Shown: positions 1 to 5,695 of the stretch, one piece after another
Numbering within the stretch: position 1 is the first letter of the stretch
How the letters are laid out: each line of letters starts with the position of its first letter
Program-made: the position numbers and the translations under genes
The notes under the pieces: generated by a model
Seen by the model: the letters and a program-made list of their open reading frames with translations, nothing else
Database searches by the model: none
Told to the model about the DNA's origin: nothing
Origin: Hyphomicrobiales bacterium
GTDB lineage: Bacteria; Pseudomonadota; Alphaproteobacteria; Rhizobiales; Beijerinckiaceae
NCBI GenBank assembly: GCA_003567055.1
Contig: PXAW01000277.1
Span: 1 to 6,910, forward strand
Direction of reading: 5' to 3'
DNA length: 6,910 nucleotides

Positions 1-420
1 GACGTTGTCGAGCAACTTTCGCTCGAGAACCGGTGAAGTATCAACGGAAAGCTCCAGGCGCATTTCCGGCAGGCTCTCGGCGAGCCGCGTCAGCATTCCC
101 GCGAGCCAGGTATGCACAATGGTCTCCGCCACGCCGATCCGGATCGTGCCGGCGAAGCCCCCTTGCGGTCCCAGCGCGGCAGCGATCTGGTTGCGCATCG
201 CCACGAGGCGTTCGCCCTGCTCCAGAAACGCCCTCCCCTGCGGCGTGAGTTGCGCCCCGCGCCGGCGCCGGTCGAAAATCGTCAGCCCGAGGCGCCCTTC
301 CAGACCGGAAACCCGTGCCGAAATCGCCGATTGCGTGAGATTGAGTTTCGTCGCAGCGGCGCGAAACCCTCCCCAGCGCACGATTTCGCGTACGATCTCG
401 GCATCGCGGATATCGAACAT
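1..420 (-). CDS. LysR-family transcriptional regulator, N-terminal part (truncated by window edge)
   Basis: Reading leftward from the ATG at 418-420 gives 140 codons that stay open to base 1, so the C-terminal part lies outside the window. Residues 1-60 form the typical LysR winged helix-turn-helix: MFDIRDAEIV at the start, then AAATKLNLTQSAISARVSGL (A-rich helix, TQSAIS recognition segment) and EGRLGLTIFDRRRRGAQLTP. From about residue 92 the phrase TIRIGVAETI marks the start of the periplasmic-binding-like effector domain. An in-frame stop at 427-429 makes this ATG the only possible start. No strong Shine-Dalgarno is visible. The gene lies 76 bp downstream of the OYE gene on the same strand, and that gap contains a strongly folded element ending 14 bp before this start. 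The target and inducer are unknown; regulation of the adjacent oxidoreductase is an inference. Confidence 0.93.
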   Translation of the reverse strand, partial: MFDIRDAEIVREIVRWGGFRAAATKLNLTQSAISARVSGLEGRLGLTIFDRRRRGAQLTPQGRAFLEQGERLVAMRNQIAAALGPQGGFAGTIRIGVAETIVHTWLAGMLTRLAESLPEMRLELSVDTSPVLERKLLDNV

Positions 421-434
421 GACACGTCACTTTC

Positions 435-488
435 TGCCGCTTGTGCGACAACCGGTCGCAACAGGCCCGACGCTGCCTGCAAGCGGCA
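435..488 (-). other. Perfect three-way-junction inverted-repeat element between OYE and LysR genes
   Basis: Closing stem: TGCCGCTTG (435-443) pairs with CAAGCGGCA (480-488), 9 bp. Hairpin one: TGCGAC (444-449) pairs with GTCGCA (455-460), loop 450-454. Base 461 is unpaired. Hairpin two: CAGGC (462-466) pairs with GCCTG (475-479), loop 467-474. All 20 pairs are Watson-Crick, so both DNA strands, as well as RNA, could form it. It begins 8 bp after the OYE stop and ends 14 bp before the LysR start, so it fills most of the gap. No T-tract follows on either strand, which argues against a standard intrinsic terminator. It could be a structured 5' leader of the LysR gene, an mRNA-processing or stabilising element, or a copy of a palindromic interspersed repeat. 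The pairing is directly seen; the function is unknown. Confidence 0.6.
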
Positions 489-496
489 ATCCCGGC

Positions 497-1609
497 TCAA
501 AAGATGTTCGAGCGCTCGTACTGCACCGGCCAGACGACATGCTCCGCGCGCAGTTGATTCGCTGCGTGCAGCGCCCAATGCGGATCATACAACAGAACAC
601 GACCCAGAATCACCAGATCAGCGCGCCCTCCCGCGAGAATCTCCTCCGCCTGTTCCGGCGCCGAGATCAGCCCGACGGCGCCGGTGGCGATCCCCACCTC
701 ACGGCGGATCGCCTCCGCGAAGGGGACCTGATAGCCGGGATAGGGCCGGATCGCCTGGCGGTGATCGACGCCACCGGTCGAGCAATCGATCAGATCCACA
801 TCCCCGCGCTGCGCCAGCATCCGCGACAGCGCGATCGAAGCCGGGAGATCGAGCCCGCCCTCGACCCAGTCGGTGGCAGAGATACGCACGAAGAGCGGAA
901 GCTCCGCCGGCCATTCGCTGCGCACCGCATCGATCACCTGATTGAGCAGCCGCGCCCGGTTCTCGAGCGAGCCGCCATAGGTGTCGGTGCGGTGATTGCT
1001 CAGCGGCGAGAGGAAGGAATGGATCAGATACCCGTGCGCCGCATGCACCTCGACGATCCGGAAGCCGGCCTCGCGCGACCGGCGCGCCGCATCGCGGAAT
1101 TCTTCCACCACGCGGTCGATATCCGCCTGGCTCATCGCGCGCGGCGGAGGCGATTGCGGAGTTTGCGGCAGCGGCGAGGGGCCGATCGTCTCCCATCCCC
1201 CCTCGCTGACGGGGATTGGCTTCGTGCCTTTCCAGGGCTGTGAGACGGAAGCCTTGCGCCCGGCATGGGCGAGCTGGATCATCGGCACCGCACCGAGGCT
1301 CTCCACATGCGATGCGATCCGCGCCAGTGCATCGCGCTGCGCATCGTTCCAGATGCCGAGGCAATGCGGCGTGATCCGCCCGATATCGCTGACATGGGTC
1401 GCCTCCACGCAGAGGATGCCGACGCCACCGGCGGCGCGCGCAGCGATATGGCCGAAATGCCAGTCATTGGGCATGCCGTCCTGCGCGGAATACTGGCACA
1501 TCGGCGACATCATGATGCGGTTGCGCGACTCGACCGTGCGAAAACTGATCGGCCGGAAGAGATAGGGGTCGCGCGCGGGGCGCTGGATACGGCGGGTGTC
1601 TTCACTCAT
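497..1609 (-). CDS. NADH:flavin oxidoreductase, Old Yellow Enzyme family (YqjM/XenA class)
   Basis: A 370-residue FMN-dependent ene-reductase of the kind that reduces activated C=C bonds of enones, maleimides or nitro compounds with NAD(P)H; cytosolic. Motifs: SPMCQYS (Cys38, matching the redox-tuning Cys26 of Bacillus YqjM), IQLAHAGRKAS (112-121), the substrate-binding pair HAAHGYLIH (His189, His192, with Tyr194), SPLSNHRTDTYGGSLENR (201-218), LIDCSTGG, and the C-terminal phosphate-binding region ATGAVGL and LVILGR. The end, PVQYER plus a few residues, is also typical of YqjM-like proteins. It is about 30 residues longer than YqjM. The ATG at 1607-1609 was chosen because AGGAAA precedes it and homology begins just after; the frame stays open up to 1750, but that part overlaps the end of bpt and has no family character. 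Physiological substrate unknown. The downstream LysR gene may regulate it. Confidence 0.95.
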   Translation of the reverse strand: MSEDTRRIQRPARDPYLFRPISFRTVESRNRIMMSPMCQYSAQDGMPNDWHFGHIAARAAGGVGILCVEATHVSDIGRITPHCLGIWNDAQRDALARIASHVESLGAVPMIQLAHAGRKASVSQPWKGTKPIPVSEGGWETIGPSPLPQTPQSPPPRAMSQADIDRVVEEFRDAARRSREAGFRIVEVHAAHGYLIHSFLSPLSNHRTDTYGGSLENRARLLNQVIDAVRSEWPAELPLFVRISATDWVEGGLDLPASIALSRMLAQRGDVDLIDCSTGGVDHRQAIRPYPGYQVPFAEAIRREVGIATGAVGLISAPEQAEEILAGGRADLVILGRVLLYDPHWALHAANQLRAEHVVWPVQYERSNIF

Positions 1610-1650
1610 GAACCGAATTTCCTGACAGCAGGCGCTACCGACCGGAGGCA

Positions 1651-1669
1651 ATGACAGATGGTTATCATA
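1651..1669 (-). promoter_or_regulatory. Candidate operator overlapping a -10-like hexamer upstream of the OYE gene
   Basis: On the minus strand, ATGATAACCATCTGTCAT (1668 down to 1651) is an imperfect dyad, ATGATA / TGTCAT, that also contains the T-N11-A spacing typical of LysR-regulator boxes (the ATGAT end to the final CAT). The hexamer TATGAT (1669-1664) matches TATAAT at five of six positions and overlaps the dyad, about 54 bp before the OYE start. No convincing -35 hexamer lies 16-18 bp upstream, where the sequence is very GC-rich, so an activator-dependent promoter is possible. T-N11-A alone is common by chance. Confidence 0.3.
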
Positions 1670-1728
1670 GAAAAGCCCGCGCCGCGCGCCCGGATCAATG
1701 GCGGGAAGTCCGATCCCGCTTGCGCTTT

Positions 1729-2478
1729 TCAGCGCTCGACCCGCTCCCACCCGCGCCCGCCGAGCCGCTCCTGCGGCATGAAGCGCTCCTTATAGGCCAT
1801 TTTGGGCGAGCCCTGGACCCAGTAGCCCAGATAGACATAATCGAGACCCATCCTGGCCGCTCGCTCGATATGCTCCAGAATGAGATAGGTGCCGAGGCTG
1901 CGACGGGGCACATCGGGATCGAAAAACGAATAGACCATCGACAGACCATCCGAGAGCACATCCGACAGGCATACCCCGAGAAGCGGGCCCTCCCCGCGCC
2001 CGTTGATCCGTGAATCCGGCCCGCTGCGCCGGTATTCGACGACCATTGTATCGATATGGCTGTCCTCGACCATCATGGCGTAATCGAGCATCGACATATC
2101 CATCATGCCGCCATCGGCATGACGTGCCTCGAGATAGCGGCGAAACAGGGCGTATTGCTCGGATGTGCCGTGGTTCGGTCGAATCTCGCCGACAAGATCG
2201 GCATTGATGCGCGCGAGCCGGCGCATATTCGCCGACGGCTGGAAATCCGCCACCGGTACACGCACGGAAACGCAGGCGCGGCAGTTCTCGCAGGCCGGGC
2301 GATAGGCGATCGTCTGCGAGCGGCGGAAACCGCCATGGGTGAGAATATCGTTGAGCTCTCCCGCGCGGTGCCCGACGAGATGCGTGAACACCTTGCGCTC
2401 CTCGAACCCGTCGAGATAGGGGCACGGCGTCGGCGCAGTCAGGAAGAACTGCGGTGTATCGCGCGAATGTCTGGTCAC
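1729..2478 (-). CDS. bpt: Aspartate/glutamate leucyltransferase (bacterial N-end-rule aminoacyl-tRNA-protein transferase)
   Basis: A 249-residue cytosolic enzyme that transfers leucine from Leu-tRNA to proteins with N-terminal Asp or Glu, marking them for ClpS/ClpAP degradation. It belongs to the Bpt/Ate1-like family, and the length is normal. The N-terminal ATE domain shows [17 protein letters not shown] (Cys19), FTHLVG, and the cysteine cluster [16 protein letters not shown] (Cys63, Cys66, Cys69). The C-terminal GNAT-like half shows YSFFDPD (183-189), [11 protein letters not shown] and [20 protein letters not shown]. The start is GTG at 2476-2478; the family's usual [11 protein letters not shown] opening fits, and GGAG lies 10 bp upstream. 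It is 139 bp downstream of the RDD gene on the same strand, with two hairpins in that leader. Whether it is co-transcribed with RDD or has its own promoter cannot be decided by eye. Confidence 0.95.
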   Translation of the reverse strand: MTRHSRDTPQFFLTAPTPCPYLDGFEERKVFTHLVGHRAGELNDILTHGGFRRSQTIAYRPACENCRACVSVRVPVADFQPSANMRRLARINADLVGEIRPNHGTSEQYALFRRYLEARHADGGMMDMSMLDYAMMVEDSHIDTMVVEYRRSGPDSRINGRGEGPLLGVCLSDVLSDGLSMVYSFFDPDVPRRSLGTYLILEHIERAARMGLDYVYLGYWVQGSPKMAYKERFMPQERLGGRGWERVER

Positions 2479-2502
2479 GCCGTTGCGGCTCCGCTCTCGA
2501 TG

Positions 2503-2573
2503 TTTCCTGCCCCGTCAGGAAAGATAACACCGGATCGAAGATCGACAACGGGTGTTTTTGTCAGGCCGTTGCC
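2503..2573 (-). promoter_or_regulatory. bpt leader with two hairpins
   Basis: In minus-strand order, the first hairpin pairs GGCAACGG (2573-2566) with CCGTTGTC (2551-2544): 8 bp including one G-U pair, with a 14-nt loop. The G-U pair makes this fold specific to RNA read from the minus strand. The second pairs TTTCCTG with CAGGAAA (2522-2516 and 2509-2503), 7 perfect bp with a 6-nt loop, and ends 24 bp before the GTG start of bpt. Neither is followed by a T-tract on the minus strand, so they are not obvious terminators. The second could equally be a protein-binding palindrome in DNA. Function is not established. Confidence 0.3.
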
Positions 2574-2617
2574 GTTTTCTGAAGATCGCACCGGTTTTTC
2601 GCGAAATCCCACCGTCG

Positions 2618-3079
2618 TCAGGGGCGCGCACGCAAGACGATGAGATTGACGATCAGATCCCGCCCCAATCTGGCATCGTCTCGCAGAAAACCGATCACGA
2701 CATCGACGAGCAGGATGAGGAAGGTGTAGGCCGCGAAATAGAACAGCAGCGCATGGGCCGCCGCACGCAGCGGGTCGATCCCCACACCGCTCGCCGCATC
2801 GACCACGCGCAGCCCGCACAGCCGCATGCCGATCGTGCTCGCCCCCGGCCCACCCATGGTCAGCGCCGTGTAAAGGATGGCGGCGCCCGGCACGAGGATG
2901 GCGAAGAGCAGCCAGCCCAGACCGAAGGTCAGGAATCCGAGAATGGTGATCGCGAATCCGAGCACCATAACGAAGCCGGCAATGATCACGAGGTCGATCA
3001 AGAGCGCCACGAAGCGCCGGCCGAGGACACCCGTCGTCCCGCCGGCGGCGAGGGGGATTGTCTGTGGTATCGTCGTCAT
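2618..3079 (-). CDS. RDD family integral membrane protein
   Basis: A 153-residue inner-membrane protein with the RDD-family layout. After a short polar N-terminus comes LGRRFVALLIDLVII (Arg22, Asp29), opening the first hydrophobic segment (about 23-50). A second segment covers about 53-72. A conserved loop, GASTIGMRLCGLRVVD, follows at 79-94, then a third segment (about 108-130) and the terminal RLGRDLIVNLIVLR with Arg140-Asp141. The family's role is poorly defined; some members are linked to ion or solute transport, and nothing here identifies a substrate. The start ATG has a strong GGAGGAGG ribosome binding site a few bases upstream. It begins 16 bp after the threonine ammonia-lyase stop, so the two are almost certainly co-transcribed. 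Confidence 0.9.
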   Translation of the reverse strand: MTTIPQTIPLAAGGTTGVLGRRFVALLIDLVIIAGFVMVLGFAITILGFLTFGLGWLLFAILVPGAAILYTALTMGGPGASTIGMRLCGLRVVDAASGVGIDPLRAAAHALLFYFAAYTFLILLVDVVIGFLRDDARLGRDLIVNLIVLRARP

Positions 3080-3095
3080 CCTGCCTCCTCCGGCC

Positions 3096-4349
3096 TCATG
3101 GTCCCGCCTGCATCAGACCACGCGGATCGATCCGGCGCGGCTCGTACCCCTCGTCACGCAGGGCGGCGAAGATCTGCGCGGTATGCGCCGCGTCGCGTGT
3201 CTCGATCGTCAGATCAACGGTGACACCCTTCGCAGGAACATCGAGATAAAGGCGTCCGTGCGACACTTCCAGAATATTCGCACCGAGTTCGCCCAGACGC
3301 GTCGAGACTCGCCCGAGCAGGCCGGGACGATCATGCGAGTAGATCCTGAAGGCCACAACGCGCTCCTCGCGCTCCAGTTCGCGCACCATCACCGATGCGA
3401 GGATGCGGGCATCGATGTTGCCGCCACACAGAACCACGCCGACATTACGCCCGGCGAACAGATCCGGTCGTGCCAGCATGGCCGCGATGCCGGCGGCGCC
3501 GGCGCCCTCCGCCATCGTGCGCTGGTAGGTGGCGCAGGCATTGACGGCGCTCTCGATCAGATCCTCCTCGACCACGACGATCTCCTCGACGAGATCGCGC
3601 ACGATCGGCAATGTGAAGCGCCCGGGATGCTTGACGGCGATGCCTTCCGCCAGCGTCGCACCTCCGATCGGCAGGTCATCGCCCGTCAGCACGTTGTGGA
3701 ACGAGGCATAGAGGGCAGCCTCGACGCCGATGATGCGGATATCGGGGGCGAGCGCACGCGCGGCGACGGCGATCCCCGAGATCAGGCCGCCGCCGCCGAT
3801 CGGCACGACCAGCGTATCGAGACCGGGGCATTGCGCCAGCATTTCGAGGGCAATCGTCCCCTGCCCCGCCATCACCAGCGGATCATCGAAGGGATGCACC
3901 ATGGTCAGACCTTCACGCGCGGCGATGGCCTTCGCCTCGGCCTCGGTCTCGACGAGCGTTTCGCCGTGCAGCACGACGCGCGCACCATGGGCGATCGTAT
4001 TCTCGACCTTCACCAGAGGCGTGGCTTCGGGCATGACGATGGTTGCGGGGATATTCATGCGGCGGGCATGGTAAGCCACGGCCTGGGCGTGATTGCCGGC
4101 CGACATGGCGATGACGCCGGCAGCGCGCGCATCCGCATCGAGCGCCGCGAGCCGGTTGACGGCACCGCGCTCCTTGAAGGCGCCGGTCGCCTGCATGTTC
4201 TCGAGCTTCAGCTGCACCTGCGCGCCGGTCAGCTGTGACAGGCGCGGCGAATGGATCATCGGGCTGGTGATGACATGCCCCTCGATCACGCGCGCCGCAG
4301 CGCGGATGTCATCGAGCGAGATCGCATGTTTATCGCCGCTGGCTGGCAT
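3096..4349 (-). CDS. ilvA: Threonine ammonia-lyase (threonine dehydratase) with C-terminal ACT domain
   Basis: A 417-residue fold-type-II PLP enzyme converting L-threonine to 2-oxobutanoate and ammonia, the first step towards isoleucine or a threonine catabolic route. The catalytic core shows LKLENMQATGAFKERGA with the PLP Lys59, SAGNHAQA (83-90), the PLP-phosphate loop GGGGLISG (185-192), AEGAGAAG (280-287) and CGGNID (308-313). Residues about 330-405 (VVAFRIYSHDRPGLLGRVST onward) form a single ACT domain. This is the mid-length, one-ACT form, not the longer E. coli IlvA with two ACT-like modules, so its allosteric control may differ; ilvA-like and tdcB-like naming are both used for such proteins. 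AGGAAG lies 6 bp upstream of the ATG. It leads directly into the RDD gene. A GCGCG-GTGA-CGCGC mini-hairpin (4393-4406) sits in the 5' leader. Confidence 0.93.
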   Translation of the reverse strand: MPASGDKHAISLDDIRAAARVIEGHVITSPMIHSPRLSQLTGAQVQLKLENMQATGAFKERGAVNRLAALDADARAAGVIAMSAGNHAQAVAYHARRMNIPATIVMPEATPLVKVENTIAHGARVVLHGETLVETEAEAKAIAAREGLTMVHPFDDPLVMAGQGTIALEMLAQCPGLDTLVVPIGGGGLISGIAVAARALAPDIRIIGVEAALYASFHNVLTGDDLPIGGATLAEGIAVKHPGRFTLPIVRDLVEEIVVVEEDLIESAVNACATYQRTMAEGAGAAGIAAMLARPDLFAGRNVGVVLCGGNIDARILASVMVRELEREERVVAFRIYSHDRPGLLGRVSTRLGELGANILEVSHGRLYLDVPAKGVTVDLTIETRDAAHTAQIFAALRDEGYEPRRIDPRGLMQAGP

Positions 4350-4515
4350 GATCGTCTTCCTGACCGAATCGGGAAACGGACAATTGCAGCAGGCGCGTCA
4401 CCGCGCAACAGGCGGCGGGCTGTGAGCGGGCCTGATGGAACCCGCATGCGCCGCGCGCTGATCGGCGACGCGAATCAGGGAGGGCCCGACGGGCGGCTCA
4501 GACGGCTTTGCCGGC

Positions 4516-4794
4516 TCAGCGCCGGCGGTTGCCGCCGCCACGGGCAGGCGGGCGCGGGCCCGAGAAGCCACGGTCATCCTTGTGGCGGAAAACGAGGCGC
4601 CCCTTGTCGAGATCATAGGGCGACATTTCGACGGTCACGCGGTCACCGGCAATGGTCTTGATGCGGAACTTGCGCATCTTGCCAGCGGTGTAAGCGATCA
4701 CCTCGTGGCCGTTTTCGAGCTCGACGCGGAACTTGGCATCCGGGAGAACCTCGGTGACGACACCCTCGAACGTGATCAACTCTTCTTTCGACAT
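4516..4794 (-). CDS. infA: Translation initiation factor IF-1, C-terminally extended form
   Basis: A 92-residue OB-fold protein that binds the 30S A site during translation initiation. Family signatures: [27 protein letters not shown] (9-35), [25 protein letters not shown] (37-61) and KGRLVFR (64-70). Standard IF-1 ends near residue 72; here a tail of about 22 residues follows ([10 protein letters not shown] then [12 protein letters not shown]), rich in Arg, Gly and Pro. Extended IF-1 proteins with similar basic tails occur in Rhizobiales such as Bradyrhizobium. AGGAG is 6-7 bp upstream of the ATG. It lies downstream of the cold-shock gene on the same strand, 102 bp away, with a terminator-like hairpin only 26 bp before its start and no clear promoter in between. 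The ilvA gene begins 166 bp further downstream. Confidence 0.95.
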   Translation of the reverse strand: MSKEELITFEGVVTEVLPDAKFRVELENGHEVIAYTAGKMRKFRIKTIAGDRVTVEMSPYDLDKGRLVFRHKDDRGFSGPRPPARGGGNRRR

Positions 4795-4820
4795 CCATAA
4801 CTCCTGGCCATTCGCGGCAA

Positions 4821-4847
4821 AAGCCGCCGCTCGGTGAGCGACGGCTT
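4821..4847 (-). terminator. Rho-independent-like terminator after the cold-shock gene, just before infA
   Basis: Minus-strand RNA has AAGCCGUCGCUC (4847-4836) pairing with GAGCGGCGGCUU (4832-4821), 12 bp with one U-G pair and a 3-nt loop. It runs into a short U-tract (UUUU, 4822-4819, partly in the stem), then GCCGC. The stem is strong; the U-tract is short for an intrinsic terminator, so termination may be partial. It leaves only 26 bp before the infA ATG. Confidence 0.6.
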
Positions 4848-4855
4848 ACATCCGT

Positions 4856-4884
4856 TTGCGAAGACGAGCAACGTCTTCATGCAA
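4856..4884 (-). other. Stable hairpin in the cspA 3' region
   Basis: GAAGACG (4860-4866) and CGTCTTC (4872-4878) form a perfect 7-bp stem with a 5-nt loop. It is extended by TTGC (4856-4859) pairing with GCAA (4881-4884) across a 2-nt bulge. It begins 12 bp after the cold-shock stop codon and lacks a T-tract. It may protect the cspA mRNA 3' end, or form a tandem structure with the following terminator-like hairpin. Confidence 0.5.
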
Positions 4885-4896
4885 GTGGATCGACGG

Positions 4897-5106
4897 TCAG
4901 GCAGCCTGGAGATTGACTGCGGAGGACTTGCCGGTACGGCGATCGTCCTGGATCTCGTAGGAGATCTTCTGGCCTTCTGCGAGGCCGCGCATGCCGGAGC
5001 GCTCGACCGCAGAAATATGGACGAAAACGTCCTTGCCGCCTTCATCCGGCTGAATGAAGCCGTAGCCCTTTTGATCGTTGAACCACTTAACGGTGCCGGT
5101 ATTCAT
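4897..5106 (-). CDS. cspA: Cold-shock protein, CspA family
   Basis: A 69-residue single cold-shock domain, the usual length for the family, which binds single-stranded RNA and DNA and melts mRNA secondary structure. RNP1 is seen at 13-18 (KGYGFI) and RNP2 at 27-31 (VFVHI). The N-terminus [11 protein letters not shown] is canonical, as are [12 protein letters not shown] and the closing AVNL. The ATG at 5104-5106 was chosen over an upstream in-frame start at 5166 because homology begins here and AGGA lies 9 bp upstream. Alphaproteobacteria usually carry several csp paralogues, so the symbol is generic; cold induction of this copy is not shown. It is followed by two hairpins and then infA. The region before it is a long non-coding stretch shared with the divergent DUF2783-like gene. 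Confidence 0.96.
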   Translation of the reverse strand: MNTGTVKWFNDQKGYGFIQPDEGGKDVFVHISAVERSGMRGLAEGQKISYEIQDDRRTGKSSAVNLQAA

Positions 5107-5443
5107 AGTGTTTTGTCCTAGATAGTACATAGTCGTCGAAAATCGGGCCCGCACGCGGCGGAGCACGATTCATGAAGTCGAATTCAGGAGAGATAGTCTG
5201 CGCGTAGGCTCACATTTTTCAGCGAGCAAAGCGGCCCAGTCGTCCGGCCTAAAGATCGATTTGAAGATCATGCACTATTTCGCCCCCCGGCACAATACGT
5301 GAAAAGGCCGACCTCTCCTTTCGGCGGCTGTTTCGCATCCGGCTTCCCGCCCCACCGCTCTGGACAGGATTGCGGCCCTGCGCCAAATCTGCGCCATTAT
5401 GGTTTGAGGCGGGCAACAACAGAAGAAACCGGAGGGACGCCCG
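5107..5443. promoter_or_regulatory. Divergent non-coding region between cspA and the DUF2783-like gene
   Basis: This 337-bp region must hold the promoters of both flanking genes, and no convincing protein frame was found. On the minus strand a weak promoter-like pair, TTGTGC - 17 bp - CATGAT, lies in about 5267-5296. That would give cspA a 5' leader of over 150 nt, in keeping with the long leaders known for cold-shock mRNAs. On the minus strand GCCGA and TCGGC (5325-5321 and 5311-5307) form a small stem followed by CTTTTC. On the plus side, CTGCGCCA occurs twice (5378-5385 and 5389-5396), an 11-bp period, shortly upstream of the DUF2783-like gene. These are suggestive only. Confidence 0.35.
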
Positions 5444-5659
5444 ATGTCGCTCGAGACCGACAACCGCATGGACGATCCCGATCGCATCTATCGGATCCTG
5501 ATAGACGCGCATCGCGGCCTGACCGACGAGCAGAGCGCCGTCCTCAATACGCGCCTCGTCCTGATCCTCGCCAACCAGATCGCCGACGAGGCCGTGATCA
5601 GCGAGGCGATCGCGCTGGCCAGGGCCGATATGGGCAAGAGCGACGGCAATGGCACATAA
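5444..5659 (+). CDS. Small DUF2783-like protein
   Basis: A 71-residue acidic protein with no signal peptide or membrane segment. The core, DPDRIYRILIDAHRGLTDEQ (11-30), then SAVLNTRLVLILANQIADEA (31-50) and VISEAIALARADM, reads as three amphipathic helices and resembles the uncharacterised DUF2783 family, recognised from its DAHRGL..EQS..LN.RL.L.LAN pattern. A good ribosome binding site (GGAGG, 5431-5435) lies 8 bp before the ATG, which supports real translation. It stands alone on the plus strand, divergent from cspA and convergent with the SDR gene. Function is unknown. Confidence 0.8.
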   Translation: MSLETDNRMDDPDRIYRILIDAHRGLTDEQSAVLNTRLVLILANQIADEAVISEAIALARADMGKSDGNGT

Positions 5660-5676
5660 GCTCAGGCGCATTGCCG
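5644..5676. terminator. Possible bidirectional transcription end between convergent genes
   Basis: CGGCAATG (5644-5651) and CATTGCCG (5669-5676) form a perfect 8-bp inverted repeat with a 17-nt loop holding the stop codon of the DUF2783-like gene. It lies at the convergent junction with the SDR gene, a natural place for a shared terminator. There is no T-tract on either side, so intrinsic termination is doubtful. Confidence 0.25.
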
Positions 5677-5695
5677 CCGCCGTGGTGCGATCCTG

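Noticed and set aside
5..1243. Long plus-strand open frame of about 412 codons
   Set aside because: It lies antisense to the clear LysR and OYE genes, has Arg/Pro-rich low-complexity composition typical of GC-rich shadow frames, and shows no family motif.
1670..1728. GC-rich stretch followed by CTTTTCT after bpt as a terminator
   Set aside because: The T-run is present, but the upstream arms pair only over about 5 bp with a long loop, too weak to call.
1610..1750. Upstream extension of the OYE protein to 1750
   Set aside because: It would overlap the bpt 3' end, has no OYE-family character, and the ATG at 1609 has a good ribosome binding site.
2597..2606. TTTCGCGAAA palindrome between RDD and bpt
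   Set aside because: A perfect 10-bp palindrome, but short and without a loop or promoter context; likely chance.
2877..4238. Long plus-strand open frame of about 453 codons
   Set aside because: Antisense to the RDD and threonine ammonia-lyase genes, which have full family motifs; the His/Arg/Asp-rich translation is a GC-skew artefact.
4484..4494. GCCC-GAC-GGGC hairpin after infA as a terminator
   Set aside because: Only a 4-bp stem and no T-tract on the minus strand.
5107..5166. Twenty-residue N-terminal extension of the cold-shock protein
   Set aside because: CspA proteins begin at the MNTGTVKWF start; the extension has no homology character and the internal ATG has AGGA at a suitable distance.
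5249..5671. Minus-strand frame of 140 codons opposite the DUF2783-like gene
   Set aside because: No motif and no clear ribosome binding site; the plus-strand gene has a strong ribosome binding site and family pattern.
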